A stretch of 64,000 bases of DNA from Mycobacterium barrassiae (GTDB lineage: Bacteria; Actinomycetota; Actinomycetes; Mycobacteriales; Mycobacteriaceae). Positions 8,992 to 18,931 of this stretch are shown piece after piece (the first letter of the stretch is position 1; each line of letters starts with the position of its first letter). The position numbers and the translations under genes were made by a program. The stretch lies in NCBI RefSeq assembly GCF_025822765.1, contig NZ_JACKUK010000016.1:604820-668819 (forward strand), read 5' to 3'. Under the pieces are notes generated by a model. The model was not told where the DNA came from. It worked only from the letters and a program-made list of their open reading frames with translations, and made no database searches.

Positions 8992-11025
8992 ATGGCTCGC
9001 ATGCGTTATGTCGTTACCGGCGGTACCGGGTTTATAGGCCGGCGCGTGGTCTCGCAGATTCTGGCGACTCGCGATGACGCGGAGGTCTGGGTGCTTGTGC
9101 GGCGCGAGTCGCTCGAGCGATTCGAACGGCTGGCCACCGCGGGTGAGCACGCATGGGGTGAACGAGCGAAACCGCTGGTCGGCGACCTCACCGCACCTGG
9201 CCTGGGGCTGACCCACGACGCGATCGTCGAGCTCGGGCCCGTCGACCACGTCGTGCACTGCGGCGCGATCTACGACATCACCGCCACCGAGGCCGATCAA
9301 CGGGCGGCCAACGTCGACGGCACCCGCGCCGTCGTCGACCTCGCGTTGCGCCTCGACGCGACCCTGCACCACGTGTCCTCGATCGCCGTCGCCGGCACGC
9401 ACCGCGGCGAGTTCACCGAGGACGACTTCGACGTCGGTCAGGACCTGCCGACGCCGTATCACCAGACCAAGTTCGAAGCCGAACAGCTGGTGCGCGCGGC
9501 GCCGGGCCTGCGCTATCGCATCTACCGGCCCGCCGTCGTCGTCGGCGACTCCCGTACCGGCGAAATGGACAAAGTGGACGGGCCGTATTACTTCTTCGGC
9601 GTCCTGGCCAAGCTCGCGCGTCTGCCCAGAATCACGCCGATGGCACTGCCGGACACCGGACGGACGAACATCGTTCCGGTCGACTTTGTCACCGAAGCGC
9701 TTGTCACACTGATGCACACACCCGACCGCGATGGGCAGACATTCCACCTCACAGCACCGAAAACGACTGGGCTGCACGGGATCTACCGCGGGATTGCCAA
9801 AGCCGCCGGACTGCCGCCGCTGATCGGCTCACTGCCCCGCAGCGCCGCGACTCCGATCGTGCGCGCCACGGGGCGCGTCAAGGTCCTGCGCAACATGGCT
9901 GCCACGCAATTGGGTGTACCCGGCGAAGTGCTCGATGTCGTCGACCTGTTCCCCACGTTCACCTCCATCAACACCGACGACGCTCTGCGCGGCACCGGCA
10001 TCACGGTGCCGGAGTTCGCCACCTATGCACCGAAACTCTGGCGCTACTGGGCCGAACAGCTCGATCCTGACCGCGCACGTCGCGGCGACCCCGCCGGACC
10101 TCTGGTGGGCAAGCACGTCATCATCACCGGTGCGTCCAGCGGGATCGGGCGGGCCTCGGCCATCGCGGTCGCCGAACGCGGTGCGATGGTATTCGCCTTG
10201 GCGCGCAACGCCGAAGCGCTCGACGAACTGGTCGCCGAGATCCGTGAAGCCGGCGGACAGGCCCACGCGTTCACCTGCGACGTGACCGACTCGACATCGG
10301 TCGAGGCGACAGTCAAAGACATTCTCGGCCGGTTCGACCACGTCGACTATCTGGTGAACAACGCGGGCAGGTCGATCCGCCGCTCGGTGTCGGCGTCCAC
10401 CGATCGCCTGCACGACTACGAGCGCGTGATGGCGGTCAACTACTTCGGGGCGGTGCGGATGGTGCTCGCCCTGCTACCGCATTGGCGGGAGCGGAAGTTC
10501 GGCCACGTCGTCAACGTGTCCAGCGCAGGCGTGCAGGCCAGGAATCCGAAGTACAGCGCGTACATCCCGACCAAGGCAGCGCTGGATGCATTCGCCGAAG
10601 TCGTTGGCAGCGAGACACTTTCCGATCACATCACGTTCACCAGCATCCATATGCCGTTGGTGAAGACGCCGATGATCGTGCCGTCGCGTCGGCTGAACCC
10701 GATACCACCGATCACCGCCGAGCACGCCGCGGCGATGGTGGTCCGCGGGCTCGTCGAAAAGCCGACGAGGATCGACACGCCGATCGGGACGCTGGCCGAC
10801 GCCGGTATGTATTTCACGCCCAAGCTGTCGCGGCGTGTACTGCACCAGCTGTATCTGGGGTATCCGGATTCGGCCGCCGCCCGCGGAATCGAGACCACCG
10901 AGCCGGCAACGGAACGTCACCCGCGACGTCCTGCGCGCACCACGGCGCACCGGGTGCGAGTCCCGCGGGCCGTCACCCGCCCGGCCAAGCGCGCGATGCG
11001 CCTGGTGCCCGGCGTGCACTGGTGA
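8992..11025 (+). CDS. acrA1: Fatty acyl-CoA reductase, two-domain SDR (AcrA1 type)
   Basis: Large two-domain reductase of about 677 residues, orthologous to Rv3391. The N-terminal half is an extended SDR/thioester reductase: VVTGGTGFIGRR binds NAD(P)H, and the YHQTKFE motif has the catalytic Tyr and Lys. The C-terminal half is a classical SDR with ITGASSGIGRASA, NNAG and a second active-site region (SSAGV...YSAYIPTKAA). It is expected to reduce long-chain acyl-CoA to aldehyde for wax or lipid synthesis. The ATG at 8992 has AGGGG 5 nt upstream; M. tuberculosis annotation begins at the equivalent of the ATG at 9001. Confidence 0.93.
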   Translation: MARMRYVVTGGTGFIGRRVVSQILATRDDAEVWVLVRRESLERFERLATAGEHAWGERAKPLVGDLTAPGLGLTHDAIVELGPVDHVVHCGAIYDITATEADQRAANVDGTRAVVDLALRLDATLHHVSSIAVAGTHRGEFTEDDFDVGQDLPTPYHQTKFEAEQLVRAAPGLRYRIYRPAVVVGDSRTGEMDKVDGPYYFFGVLAKLARLPRITPMALPDTGRTNIVPVDFVTEALVTLMHTPDRDGQTFHLTAPKTTGLHGIYRGIAKAAGLPPLIGSLPRSAATPIVRATGRVKVLRNMAATQLGVPGEVLDVVDLFPTFTSINTDDALRGTGITVPEFATYAPKLWRYWAEQLDPDRARRGDPAGPLVGKHVIITGASSGIGRASAIAVAERGAMVFALARNAEALDELVAEIREAGGQAHAFTCDVTDSTSVEATVKDILGRFDHVDYLVNNAGRSIRRSVSASTDRLHDYERVMAVNYFGAVRMVLALLPHWRERKFGHVVNVSSAGVQARNPKYSAYIPTKAALDAFAEVVGSETLSDHITFTSIHMPLVKTPMIVPSRRLNPIPPITAEHAAAMVVRGLVEKPTRIDTPIGTLADAGMYFTPKLSRRVLHQLYLGYPDSAAARGIETTEPATERHPRRPARTTAHRVRVPRAVTRPAKRAMRLVPGVHW

Positions 11026-11050
11026 GCGGGAAGGCCCTATCGTTTCAGGC

Positions 11051-12085
11051 GTGACGCTGCCTGTGTTCGTCGACGTCGATACCGGCGTCGACGACGCGAT
11101 GGCGTTGGTCTATCTGTTTGGCAGTGACGACGCCGACGTTGTCGCGATCGCATCGACCGCAGGAAACGTTCCCGTACAACAGGTCTGCCGAAACAACCTG
11201 GGCCTGTTGAAACTCTGCGGCGTGGACATCCCGGTGTCCAAAGGATCCGAGCAGCCGATCTCTGCACCCTTACGTACCGCCGAAGACACCCACGGACCCG
11301 AGGGCATCGGCTACGCGCGGCTGCCTGCGACCGACCGGAAACTCACCACATACGATGCCGCGGAGGCGTGGGCGCTTGCCGCGCAGGCCTATCCGGGAGA
11401 GTTGATCGGGGTGGCCACCGGCCCGCTGACCAATCTGACACTGGCACTACGGCGGGAACCGGCGCTGCCCACGTTGTTGCGCCGCCTCGTGATCATGGGC
11501 GGCGCCTTCGACTACCGCGGCAACACCACGCCCGTCGCGGAGTGGAACATCAGCGTGGACCCCGAGGCGGCGGCAGAGGTCTTCGCCGCCTGGGGTTCGG
11601 CGTGGGGGTCGTCAGCACCGACCCACCTTCCGATCGTGCTGGGCCTGAATCTGACCGAGAACATCGCCATGACGCCGGCGCTGTTGAACCGCCTCGCGAC
11701 GACAGCTGAATCCTCGTCGATTCCGATGAGCGTGTTGGACGACCGCGGCACAAGGTCGGTCGCGTCCAATCCCCTGATCGCGGTGCTCGAGGACGCGATG
11801 CGGTTCTACTTCGAGTTCCATTTCGACCAGGACGAGGGCTACCTGGCGCATCTGCACGACCCACTGGCCGCTGCGGTGGCGCTGGACCCCGACCTGGTCA
11901 TGTGCCGGCCAACCACGATCGACGTCGAGCTGACCGGCACATTGACCCGGGGTATGACGATCGCGGACTGGAGCAACCGCTGGGGCCGGGAACCCAACGC
12001 GCTCATCGGTGTTGGCGTCGATCCGAAGGCGTTCTTCGACCGCTTCATCGCCCGAGTGGGCGCCTTTGCCCGACGCCTGAGCTGA
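11051..12085 (+). CDS. iunH: Nucleoside hydrolase, IunH family
   Basis: Hydrolyses the N-glycosidic bond of ribonucleosides for salvage; equivalent of Rv3393. The calcium-binding signature VDVDTGVDDAMAL is at the extreme N-terminus, and NISVDPEAA and the late HDPLAAAVAL motif (active-site His region) are present. I use the GTG at 11051, the closest start before the signature; no in-frame ATG lies between it and the upstream gene. Product 344 residues, slightly longer than the roughly 310 usual for the family. It follows acrA1 by 25 nt and is convergent with ohr. Confidence 0.9.
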   Translation: MTLPVFVDVDTGVDDAMALVYLFGSDDADVVAIASTAGNVPVQQVCRNNLGLLKLCGVDIPVSKGSEQPISAPLRTAEDTHGPEGIGYARLPATDRKLTTYDAAEAWALAAQAYPGELIGVATGPLTNLTLALRREPALPTLLRRLVIMGGAFDYRGNTTPVAEWNISVDPEAAAEVFAAWGSAWGSSAPTHLPIVLGLNLTENIAMTPALLNRLATTAESSSIPMSVLDDRGTRSVASNPLIAVLEDAMRFYFEFHFDQDEGYLAHLHDPLAAAVALDPDLVMCRPTTIDVELTGTLTRGMTIADWSNRWGREPNALIGVGVDPKAFFDRFIARVGAFARRLS

Positions 12086-12094
12086 CGCCGACGC

Positions 12095-12517
12095 TCAGTC
12101 GTCGGTCACGACGATCTTGACGTCGATGTTCCCGCGGGTGGCGTTCGAGTACGGGCACACCTGATGCGCCTTGTCGGCGAGCTGCTGCGCGGCATCGTGT
12201 TCGAGATTGGGCAACGTGACCTCCAGCTCGACGGCAAGACCGAACCCGCCGGTGTCGAGCTGTCCAAGCGAAACCCGGGCTCCAACAGACGAATCCGACA
12301 CATCCGCCTTGTCCTGGCGCCCGACAAGCCGGAGCGCGGAGTGGTAGCACGCGGCGTATCCGACCGCGAACAGCTGCTCGGGGTTGGTGCCGTTGCCACT
12401 GCCGCCCATTTCCTTGGGGATGGCAAGGTCGAGATCGAGCTTGCCGTCGGAGGTGCGGCCGTGGCCGTCGCGTCCCTCGCCGGTCGCCAATGCCTCAGCG
12501 GTGTAGACGGTCTTCAT
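12095..12517 (-). CDS. ohr: Organic hydroperoxide resistance protein Ohr
   Basis: Thiol peroxidase of the OsmC/Ohr family that reduces organic hydroperoxides using two reactive cysteines. Both are visible: one in GYAACYHSALR near residue 57 and one in HQVCPYSNATRGN near residue 122. The N-terminus (KTVYTAEALATGEGRDGH) and the GGSGNGTNPEQLFA segment are diagnostic of Ohr. Length 140 is normal. The start overlaps the 3' end of ohrR by 23 nt, so the two form a coupled operon driven from the ohrR promoter. Confidence 0.96.
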   Translation of the reverse strand: MKTVYTAEALATGEGRDGHGRTSDGKLDLDLAIPKEMGGSGNGTNPEQLFAVGYAACYHSALRLVGRQDKADVSDSSVGARVSLGQLDTGGFGLAVELEVTLPNLEHDAAQQLADKAHQVCPYSNATRGNIDVKIVVTDD

Positions 12518-12959
12518 GGATTTCCTTTCCTAGTGATGCTTTGAGCGCATCGGTGAGGTTCATGACCGCCTCTTGCAGATCTGCGGCCTCTTGCTCTGAC
12601 AAACCCGTCGCGGCGAACAATTCTTCCGGGATGCACTGGGCCTTGCGTTCGAGTCGTCGCCCGGCGGGCGTGAGGGTCACCTCGACGAGACGCTCGTCAG
12701 CCTGCGACCTTTCGCGGCGGACAAATCCGTTGGCCTCCAGGCGCTTCAACAGCGGGGAAAGCGTGCCGGAGTCGAGTTGGAGTCGCTCACCCAACCTGCC
12801 GACGGATACGCGCCCTTCCTCCCAGAGCACGAGCAGCACCAGGTACTGCGGATAGGTGAGGTTCAGCTCGGACAGCAGGGGCCGGTACGCCGCCGTCATC
12901 GCCCGCGACGCCGAATACAGAGCGAAGCAGAGGTGTCGATCCAAGCGCATCATGGCCAT
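12495..12959 (-). CDS. ohrR: MarR-family organic peroxide sensor OhrR
   Basis: Winged-helix repressor that releases DNA when its N-terminal cysteine is oxidised by organic peroxides. The sensing Cys lies in the segment LDRHLCFALYSASRAM, the hallmark of OhrR. The helix-turn-helix follows in RLGERLQLDSGTLSPLLKRL and the wing in RSQADERLVEVTLT. I start at the ATG at 12959 rather than the upstream GTG (12977) because the GTG lies inside the operator and a -10 hexamer sits six bases before the ATG, predicting a leaderless transcript. It regulates itself and ohr downstream. Confidence 0.93.
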   Translation of the reverse strand: MAMMRLDRHLCFALYSASRAMTAAYRPLLSELNLTYPQYLVLLVLWEEGRVSVGRLGERLQLDSGTLSPLLKRLEANGFVRRERSQADERLVEVTLTPAGRRLERKAQCIPEELFAATGLSEQEAADLQEAVMNLTDALKASLGKEIHEDRLHR

Positions 12960-12965
12960 AGCAGA

Positions 12966-12996
12966 ACTATAGCCCACAATTCAATTGTGCACAATT
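12966..12996 (-). promoter_or_regulatory. OhrR operator and ohrR-ohr promoter
   Basis: Positions 12975-12989 are CACAATTCAATTGTG, two 7-nt inverted arms around one base, closely matching the known OhrR box TACAATT-N-AATTGTA. A second perfect palindrome, AATTGTGCACAATT, overlaps it at 12983-12996. On the minus strand the -10 hexamer TATAGT (12971-12966) follows directly, then six bases and the ohrR ATG. OhrR bound here would block RNA polymerase. Confidence 0.88.
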
Positions 12997-13561
12997 AATC
13001 TATGCGTGCCGCGATGTAGTCGCGGAATTCCTGCGGCACCTCAGATTCGTCGATCTTGGTTAAAAAGTCCGGCGTCGCGATGGCGGAGTATGTCTCTTCG
13101 CCTTTGATGTAGCCCTTTTCGTCGAACGGCCAGAGGATCAGCATGCGTAATTTCAGGATGTAGAAGGCCGTCGGATCATCGGCGGGAAAGCCTCTTTTGA
13201 GCGCGTCAGCACCGTAGTAGAGCGAACGGAAATTGCCTTCGGTGACTACGGTTTCGTCGTCGACGACGATCCGGTCCATGTCCAGCTCCAGGCAGAACTG
13301 ACCGCCATGGACGATGGTTTCTTCGTAGAAGTTCCTGACCGCTTGCGTCCCCACCGGACTGAAGTCCTCGGGTGCGCCCCAGGCGATGTAGCGCGGATTC
13401 GGGCACAGCGTCGACATGACCTGATCGAGATCCGGTTTCGCCTCACCGATGGCATGCTGCAGCACTCGATTCAACATGAGCAGGTGACGCGGGTTGGTCG
13501 TCGTGGTGATCCGCTTCTCGAGCAAGCGCCATGTCTTGGTCTGGTCGATGATGTCGGTCAA
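12995..13561 (-). CDS. SnoaL/NTF2-like nuclear transport factor 2 family protein
   Basis: About 188 residues with an NTF2-like cone fold suggested by the pattern HAIGEAKPDLDQVMSTL...GAPEDFSPVG..AVRNFYEETI..G...ELDMDRIVVDDETVVTEG. Such proteins are ketosteroid-isomerase-like enzymes or ligand binders; no function can be assigned. The start is decided by the ribosome binding site: GAGGAGG sits 5 nt before the TTG at 13561, whereas the in-frame TTG at 13585 lies upstream of it. Its stop codon touches the OhrR operator of the downstream same-strand ohrR gene. Confidence 0.82.
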   Translation of the reverse strand: MTDIIDQTKTWRLLEKRITTTTNPRHLLMLNRVLQHAIGEAKPDLDQVMSTLCPNPRYIAWGAPEDFSPVGTQAVRNFYEETIVHGGQFCLELDMDRIVVDDETVVTEGNFRSLYYGADALKRGFPADDPTAFYILKLRMLILWPFDEKGYIKGEETYSAIATPDFLTKIDESEVPQEFRDYIAARID

Positions 13562-13643
13562 CTTGTCCTCCTCACGGGCGGACAAATTTTTACACGCGCG
13601 TCAGCGTCTGGTGCCGCAATTCGTAGACGCCAAGATCGCCCGA

Positions 13644-13871
13644 TTAGTCGACGAGCACCAGCACGGTCGCGGCGAACAACAGGATGAAGACGGCGAGCGC
13701 GATGAGGCTCACGACGACCGTCGGCGTGAACTTTCGGGTGGCGCGCGGCTGTCGGGCCGAGAGGCCGGAGGTCTGCGCCGAATCCGGTGGCGTGGATCCC
13801 GGCGCGACACCACCGCCGGGTTCGAGACCCGATGTTTGCGCCGGGTCGGGATCTGGGGGCTGAGCGGTCAT
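13644..13871 (-). CDS. Small single-pass membrane protein, DUF6480-like
   Basis: A 75-residue protein with a Pro/Gly-rich cytosolic head (two PDxxAQTSGL repeats), a short basic stretch (RATRKF) and one C-terminal transmembrane helix ending at residue 75 (TVVVSLIALAVFILLFAATV). This layout matches the DUF6480 family of actinobacteria, from memory. Function unknown. It lies just downstream of imuB on the same strand, but 30 nt separate them and no coupling is visible. Confidence 0.78.
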   Translation of the reverse strand: MTAQPPDPDPAQTSGLEPGGGVAPGSTPPDSAQTSGLSARQPRATRKFTPTVVVSLIALAVFILLFAATVLVLVD

Positions 13872-13901
13872 GTCATACGCGCGTACCCCGTTTGGTCGCT
13901 C

Positions 13902-15503
13902 CTATTCATAGATCCCCTCGAGGTACCACCTCCTCTGCCGGTAGCACAGCAGCAGCGCCCGTCCCGGCTTCCCATCGACGAGCACCTGCGCCCTGGCCGT
14001 TCGGCCGACCTTGGCTTGTTCGGGGTCCCACCATCGTTCGTCGACCGGCCACGGCCCGGCCCACCAGGCCAGGCGCGAATCGGTGGAGCCCGGCGCCACC
14101 AGACGCGACGGGTCCGCGGAGAACAGTCCGCGACCGGTCACCCGCACCGGGTTCCCACCCGCGTCGAACAGTTCGACCGGATCATCGAGCAGCACCGTCG
14201 GCGATGGCTCGGGCAGTTGGCCCGGCCATGGCTGAGAAGGATCGGCGCGCGGCACCTGCTCGTCACCCAGCGGGGTGAAGGTGATGCGTTCGGCAGGTCC
14301 GCGACCACCGCTGAGCATCGGCACCTGTACGGCCTCGGGCCCGAGCAGGCCCTGCACCCGAACCAGCGCGCGACGAGCCCGCAGCCGGTCCTCCTCGCCA
14401 ATGCCTCCCCACAACGGCAGCTGCAACGCCTCGGCCGAAACCAGTTCCACCGGACGCAGCCGGATCACAGTGACCGGCGCGGACGGCCGATCGTCCCGGT
14501 TGCGTCTGTTCAGCCAGCCATCCAACTGCCAGCGCACCCTGTCGGCGGTGGCATCCTCGGTCAGCGGTTCCGCGCAACGCCAAACCCGTTCCAACTCTTC
14601 ACCATTGGCGGTGATGGCGTGGATGGCCAGTCGGGTGCACCCCACCCCGGACGCCTGCAGCGTGCGGTGCAGTGCGCCGGCCAGCGAGCGACCGGCGAAC
14701 GCAGCGGCATCCACCCGGTCGATCGGCGGGTCGCAGTCCATGACCGCGTCGAGTTCGGGCTCAGGCTCGCGGCCCGACGGACCCCGGGCGGACTCACCAC
14801 GGGCGAACCGGTGCGCGGCCACCGCGTCGGCGCCGAACCGCGAGGCCACATCGCTGCGAGACAGGGCTGCGAACTGTCCGATGGTGCGGATTCCCATGCG
14901 CCACAGCAGGTCTGCCAAGTCCTCCCGCCCGGGCGCAGCCAGACTCGGCTCGGCGGCCAACTGCCGGATGGACAACGTCGACAGGAACTGCGCATCGCAG
15001 CCGGGCTCGATGATCCGTCCCGCCCGCGCAGCGAAGACGGCGGTGGGGAGTTGGTCGGCGATGCCCACCTGGCATTCGGCTCCCGCCGCGGCCACGGCGT
15101 CGACCAGCCGCTCGGCGGCAACCTGCTCGGAGCCGAAGTAACGGGCCGCCCCGCGCACCGGCAGCACCAGCAGGCCTGGCCGCAAGACCTCGGCCCGCGG
15201 CACCAAGTCGTCCACCGCGGCCGTCACATCCTCGAAATGCCGGGCATCGCGGGCCGGATCGGCGGCGACGACATGCAGATCCGGGCACCTGGCCTGCGAT
15301 TCCCGTCGGCGCAACCCCCGTCGGACACCCACCGCACGGGCCGACGCCGAACAGGCGATGACCCGGTTGGCCAACGTCACCGCGACCGGAGCCGTGGGTG
15401 TCAGACCAGCCGCCGCCGCGGCGGCGACCGCGGGCCAGTCCATGCACCAGATGGCCAATACGCGCGACGACGAAGACGACACCGCAGCCCGCTCACTGCG
15501 CAA
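13902..15503 (-). CDS. imuB: ImuB, Y-family polymerase homologue of the mutasome
   Basis: Catalytically degenerate Y-family polymerase homologue (533 residues) that acts as the hub connecting DnaE2, ImuA' and the sliding clamp during SOS mutagenesis; equivalent of Rv3394c. The N-terminal Y-family fold lacks the acidic triad of active polymerases: the usual DxD at the start is replaced by [11 protein letters not shown]. The beta-clamp-binding motif QLPLWG is visible at residues 361-366. The C-terminal extension carries the conserved [15 protein letters not shown] block. The start overlaps the end of imuA' by 11 nt, so the pair is one SOS operon. Confidence 0.95.
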   Translation of the reverse strand: MRSERAAVSSSSSRVLAIWCMDWPAVAAAAAAGLTPTAPVAVTLANRVIACSASARAVGVRRGLRRRESQARCPDLHVVAADPARDARHFEDVTAAVDDLVPRAEVLRPGLLVLPVRGAARYFGSEQVAAERLVDAVAAAGAECQVGIADQLPTAVFAARAGRIIEPGCDAQFLSTLSIRQLAAEPSLAAPGREDLADLLWRMGIRTIGQFAALSRSDVASRFGADAVAAHRFARGESARGPSGREPEPELDAVMDCDPPIDRVDAAAFAGRSLAGALHRTLQASGVGCTRLAIHAITANGEELERVWRCAEPLTEDATADRVRWQLDGWLNRRNRDDRPSAPVTVIRLRPVELVSAEALQLPLWGGIGEEDRLRARRALVRVQGLLGPEAVQVPMLSGGRGPAERITFTPLGDEQVPRADPSQPWPGQLPEPSPTVLLDDPVELFDAGGNPVRVTGRGLFSADPSRLVAPGSTDSRLAWWAGPWPVDERWWDPEQAKVGRTARAQVLVDGKPGRALLLCYRQRRWYLEGIYE

Positions 15504-16170
15504 CCGTCGTCAGCCCGGCCCGGCCGCTGACCGAGTAGGTCAGCTGCACCTTGCCGATTCGACCGAACCCCGGCCGAGCGTGTCCGGTGATCTCATAACC
15601 GCAGACCCTGGCGTCCAGCCGGGCGGACGCACCCTGCCAGTCCCCGTTGGTGACCAGCAGGGTGCAGCCCTTCTGCCGCGCCCGGGCAACGACCGCCCGC
15701 GCGCGGGTGGCGGGCACCGAACGCCCACCCAGCCCGAGCACCACCATGTCCATGCCGTCCATCAGGACCGCGGCCACCTCGACCGGATCGCTTCCGGGGT
15801 CGGGGATGACCGCGATCCTGCTCAGATCCGCCCCCATCTCCACGGCGGCCAGGAGACCGGCCTCGGGGTGGCCGACGATCGCGGCATGCCCACCCTCCGC
15901 TGTCACCGCCGCCACCATGCGCAACGGCAGCGACCGGGCACCCGACAAGACCGCGACCGTCCCGCGCGGCAACGGCGCGAGGGAGGCATCGCCCAGCTCT
16001 TCGGGTATCGGCAGCAAACTTTCCGAGTCCGAAAGACGCTCACCGGCAGGCACTGCCCCGCGGCGCCCGACACCCACTTTTCCCGATACTGCCGCCATCT
16101 TGCGACGCAGGTGTTCCAGCTGTTCAGCGCGGTTTGGGCGGCGCTGATCCAGGCTCACGGCAGCTGTCAC
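15493..16170 (-). CDS. imuA': ImuA', RecA-like mutasome accessory protein
   Basis: The 225-residue equivalent of Rv3395c, essential with ImuB and DnaE2 for induced mutagenesis in mycobacteria. It resembles a shortened RecA/SulA core: an N-terminal basic helix ([17 protein letters not shown]) is followed by a beta-alpha core ([20 protein letters not shown]), and no intact Walker A is seen. The GTG at 16170 has AGGAGG 7 nt upstream. The promoter carries a LexA box about 40 bp before the start. Confidence 0.93.
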   Translation of the reverse strand: MTAAVSLDQRRPNRAEQLEHLRRKMAAVSGKVGVGRRGAVPAGERLSDSESLLPIPEELGDASLAPLPRGTVAVLSGARSLPLRMVAAVTAEGGHAAIVGHPEAGLLAAVEMGADLSRIAVIPDPGSDPVEVAAVLMDGMDMVVLGLGGRSVPATRARAVVARARQKGCTLLVTNGDWQGASARLDARVCGYEITGHARPGFGRIGKVQLTYSVSGRAGLTTVAQ

Positions 16171-16206
16171 AGCAGCACCTCCTGCATCACCAGAATCATT
16201 CGATGT

Positions 16207-16222
16207 TCGAATGTATGTTCGA
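16207..16222 (-). promoter_or_regulatory. LexA (SOS) box of imuA'-imuB
   Basis: On the minus strand the 16 bases are TCGAACATACATTCGA, matching TCGAAC-N4-GTTCGA with one change. The candidate -10 TACATT (16215-16210) lies inside the box and is the same hexamer as at dnaE2, so LexA would sit directly on -10. Confidence 0.9.
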
Positions 16223-16245
16223 TGCCCCGAGTAAACACCGGGGCA
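16223..16245 (-). terminator. Hairpin downstream of guaA
   Basis: TGCCCCG (16223-16229) pairs perfectly with CGGGGCA (16239-16245) around a 9-base loop, about 35 nt after the guaA stop. No U-tract, as is common for mycobacterial terminators. It abuts the imuA' LexA box and could insulate that promoter from guaA transcription. Confidence 0.5.
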
Positions 16246-16279
16246 CCGACAACCGTCAAGCGATCAGGAGCTGGTCAGC

Positions 16280-17839
16280 TCATTCCCATTCGATGGTGCC
16301 CGGCGGCTTGCTGGTGATGTCCAGCACCACGCGGTTGACCTCGCGGACCTCGTTGGTGATGCGCGTGGAGATACGCTCCAGCACCTCGTAGGGCACCCGC
16401 GTCCAGTCCGCGGTCATCGCATCCTCACTGGACACCGGGCGCAGCACGATCGGATGACCATAGGTGCGGCCATCGCCCTGCACCCCCACCGAACGTATTC
16501 CGGCGAGCAGCACGACGGGGCACTGCCAGATCTGGTTGTCCAGGCCGGCAGCGGTCAGTTCCTCCCGCGCGATCGCGTCGGCACGCCGCAACGTCTCCAA
16601 TCGCGCAGCGGTCACCTCGCCGACGATCCGGATGCCCAGGCCCGGGCCCGGGAAGGGTTGGCGCGCAACGATTTCCTCGGGTAGGCCGAGTTCGCGACCC
16701 ACCGCGCGCACTTCGTCCTTGAACAGCAGTCGAAGCGGTTCGACGAGTTTGAACTTCAGATCGTCAGGCAGGCCGCCAACGTTGTGGTGGCTCTTGATGT
16801 TCGCGGTTCCGGAGCCGCCGCCGGACTCCACCACGTCGGGATACAGCGTGCCCTGCACCAGGAAGTCGACCTCAGAACCGCTGTCGCCCACAATATCTCG
16901 GACCGCACCCTCGAAGGCACGGATGAACTGCCTACCGATGATCTTGCGCTTGCCCTCCGGATCGGTCACCCCGGAAAGCGCCTCCAGAAAACGGTCGGCG
17001 ACGTCGACGGTCACCAGATTGGCGCCGGTGGCGGCGACGAAATCGCGTTGCACCTGTGCCCGCTCGCCGGCCCTCAGCAAACCGTGGTCGACGAACACGC
17101 ACGTCAGCCTGTCGCCGATGGCCCGCTGCACCAGCGCCGCAGCCACCGCGGAGTCCACCCCGCCCGACAGCCCGCAGATCGCACGCCCATCGCCGATCTG
17201 CTCGCGCACCTGCTCGACAAGCGCGTCGGCAATGTTCGCCGGTGTCCACGTCGAGTCGATACCGGCAAATTCGTGCAGGAAGCGGCTGAGGATCTGCTGC
17301 CCGTGCGGGGTGTGCATCACCTCGGGGTGGTACTGCACGCCCGCCAATCGCTTGGCCCGGTTCTCGAACGCCGCGACGGGCGCACCGGAGCTGGTGGCCA
17401 CGACGTCGAAGCCGTCGGGCGCGACGGTCACCGCATCACCGTGACTCATCCACACCGGCTGCATGCTGGGCAGGTCGGAATGCAGCTCTCCCCCAGTCAC
17501 TTTCAACTCGGTGCGGCCGAATTCGCTGGTGCCGGTGCGGGCAACCGTTCCGCCCAGCGCCTGCGCCATCGCCTGAAAGCCGTAGCAGATGCCGAACACC
17601 GGAACCCCGAGGTCAAACACCTCGCCGTTCAGTTGCGGAGCGCCCTCCTCGTAGACGCTCGCCGGGCCACCCGACAGCACGATGGCCTGCGGATCTCGCG
17701 CCTTGATCTCCTCTACGGTCGCGGTGTGCGGGATCACCTCGGAGTAGACGCGCGCTTCGCGGACACGACGGGCGATCAACTGCGCGTACTGCGCTCCGAA
17801 GTCGACGACCAACACGGGACGAGGAGAAGCTGTTGTCAC
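16280..17839 (-). CDS. guaA: GMP synthase (glutamine-hydrolysing)
   Basis: Converts XMP to GMP with glutamine and ATP, the last step of guanylate synthesis. The 519 residues carry a class I glutamine amidotransferase domain with the nucleophile Cys85 in GICYGFQ and the His/Glu of VQYHPEV. The ATP-pyrophosphatase domain has the loop [10 protein letters not shown], and the dimerisation domain ends in the conserved KPPGTIEWE. The GTG at 17839 gives the normal N-terminus. It functions with guaB2 and guaB3 at 26-28.7 kb. Confidence 0.98.
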   Translation of the reverse strand: MTTASPRPVLVVDFGAQYAQLIARRVREARVYSEVIPHTATVEEIKARDPQAIVLSGGPASVYEEGAPQLNGEVFDLGVPVFGICYGFQAMAQALGGTVARTGTSEFGRTELKVTGGELHSDLPSMQPVWMSHGDAVTVAPDGFDVVATSSGAPVAAFENRAKRLAGVQYHPEVMHTPHGQQILSRFLHEFAGIDSTWTPANIADALVEQVREQIGDGRAICGLSGGVDSAVAAALVQRAIGDRLTCVFVDHGLLRAGERAQVQRDFVAATGANLVTVDVADRFLEALSGVTDPEGKRKIIGRQFIRAFEGAVRDIVGDSGSEVDFLVQGTLYPDVVESGGGSGTANIKSHHNVGGLPDDLKFKLVEPLRLLFKDEVRAVGRELGLPEEIVARQPFPGPGLGIRIVGEVTAARLETLRRADAIAREELTAAGLDNQIWQCPVVLLAGIRSVGVQGDGRTYGHPIVLRPVSSEDAMTADWTRVPYEVLERISTRITNEVREVNRVVLDITSKPPGTIEWE

Positions 17840-17848
17840 CCGGCCAGT

Positions 17849-18127
17849 CTAGTCGCGCCGCCAGACCACCGACGAGCCATCGTCGCTGGTGGCCATGGCC
17901 CGGATGAACGCCTCATTTTCGAATCCGGGCATCGCCTGCAGCCGCGGCAGGAGCTGATCGCTGTCGCCGAGTCCGATCGCGATACGGGTGCCGTCGTCGT
18001 AGGTGAAGACGAAGAAGACGTCCTCTTCGGCCGGACCGCGCGCGGTGGTCCGCACCGAGACCTCACTGACCGCGTCCCAGCGCACTCCGGTCAGATCCAT
18101 CCATGTCCAAGTATGCCCGCGGAGCAT
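17849..18127 (-). CDS. Conserved small hypothetical protein
   Basis: A 92-residue cytosolic protein with no recognised domain. It has an antiparallel-strand-like pattern ([35 protein letters not shown]) followed by a helix ([15 protein letters not shown]). The ATG at 18127 is the only plausible start. It lies 9 nt upstream of guaA on the same strand, so the two are probably co-transcribed, and is divergent from the HAD hydrolase at 18191 across a 63-bp shared promoter region. Coding bias agrees with the neighbours; function unknown. Confidence 0.7.
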   Translation of the reverse strand: MLRGHTWTWMDLTGVRWDAVSEVSVRTTARGPAEEDVFFVFTYDDGTRIAIGLGDSDQLLPRLQAMPGFENEAFIRAMATSDDGSSVVWRRD

Positions 18128-18190
18128 ATTGGGAATGGTGGAGTAAAGGCACGAACCGACGATCGCGGTGAGAGCAAAGCGAGGTACCCA

Positions 18191-18931
18191 GTGCTCGGTC
18201 TACCCGAACAGATCCGTGCCACCCTTTTCGACCTCGATGGAGTCCTGACGGACACCGCCAGCGTCCACAAAAAGGCCTGGAAGGCGATGTTCGACGACTT
18301 CTTGAAGACGGAGGCGGAGCGAGCGGGAACCCCCTTCCTGCCGTTCGACATCGACGCCGACTACCTGAAGTACGTCGACGGCAAGAAACGGGAGGACGGG
18401 GTCCGGTCGTTTCTCGCCAGCAGGGGCATCGAACTCCCCGAGGGCGCGCAGGACGACGGAACCGATGCCCGCACGATTCACGGCCTCGGGAACCGCAAGA
18501 ACGAGATGTTCCAGCAGACCCTGCACACCGACGGGGTCGAGGTCTTCGAAGGCTCCCGCCGCTACCTCGAGGCGGCAGTCAACGCGGGGTTCGGCACCGC
18601 GGTGGTGTCATCGAGCGCGAACACCCGCGAGGTGCTCGAACTGACCGGACTCGACAAATTCGTCCAACACCGCGTGGATGGAGTGACGATTCGGGAGCAG
18701 AACATCGCGGGTAAACCGGCACCCGATTCGTTTCTGCACGCCGCGCAGCTGCTGAACGTCACTCCCGCCGAGGCCGCTGTGTTCGAGGACGCGCTCTCAG
18801 GCGTCGAGGCGGGACGTGCAGGCAACTTCGGGTACGTCGTCGGGGTCGATCGCGTCGGCCACGCAGAGGCTTTGCGGCGCAAGGGCGCCGACGTGGTGGT
18901 CACCGATCTCGCAGAATTGATGTCGCGATGA
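18191..18931 (+). CDS. HAD-superfamily beta-phosphoglucomutase-like hydrolase (Rv3400 type)
   Basis: Interconverts beta-glucose 1-phosphate and glucose 6-phosphate in phosphorylase pathways. The HAD motifs are all present: [10 protein letters not shown] (nucleophile and acid Asp) at the N-terminus, VVSSSANT (motif II), the Lys of GKPAPD and [10 protein letters not shown] (motif III). The insert [15 protein letters not shown] is typical of beta-PGM cap domains. The GTG at 18191 is the first in-frame start after the upstream region, with a GCGAGG site before it. Its stop overlaps the start of the phosphorylase gene (ATGA), so the two products are translationally coupled and should act in sequence. 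Confidence 0.92.
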   Translation: MLGLPEQIRATLFDLDGVLTDTASVHKKAWKAMFDDFLKTEAERAGTPFLPFDIDADYLKYVDGKKREDGVRSFLASRGIELPEGAQDDGTDARTIHGLGNRKNEMFQQTLHTDGVEVFEGSRRYLEAAVNAGFGTAVVSSSANTREVLELTGLDKFVQHRVDGVTIREQNIAGKPAPDSFLHAAQLLNVTPAEAAVFEDALSGVEAGRAGNFGYVVGVDRVGHAEALRRKGADVVVTDLAELMSR

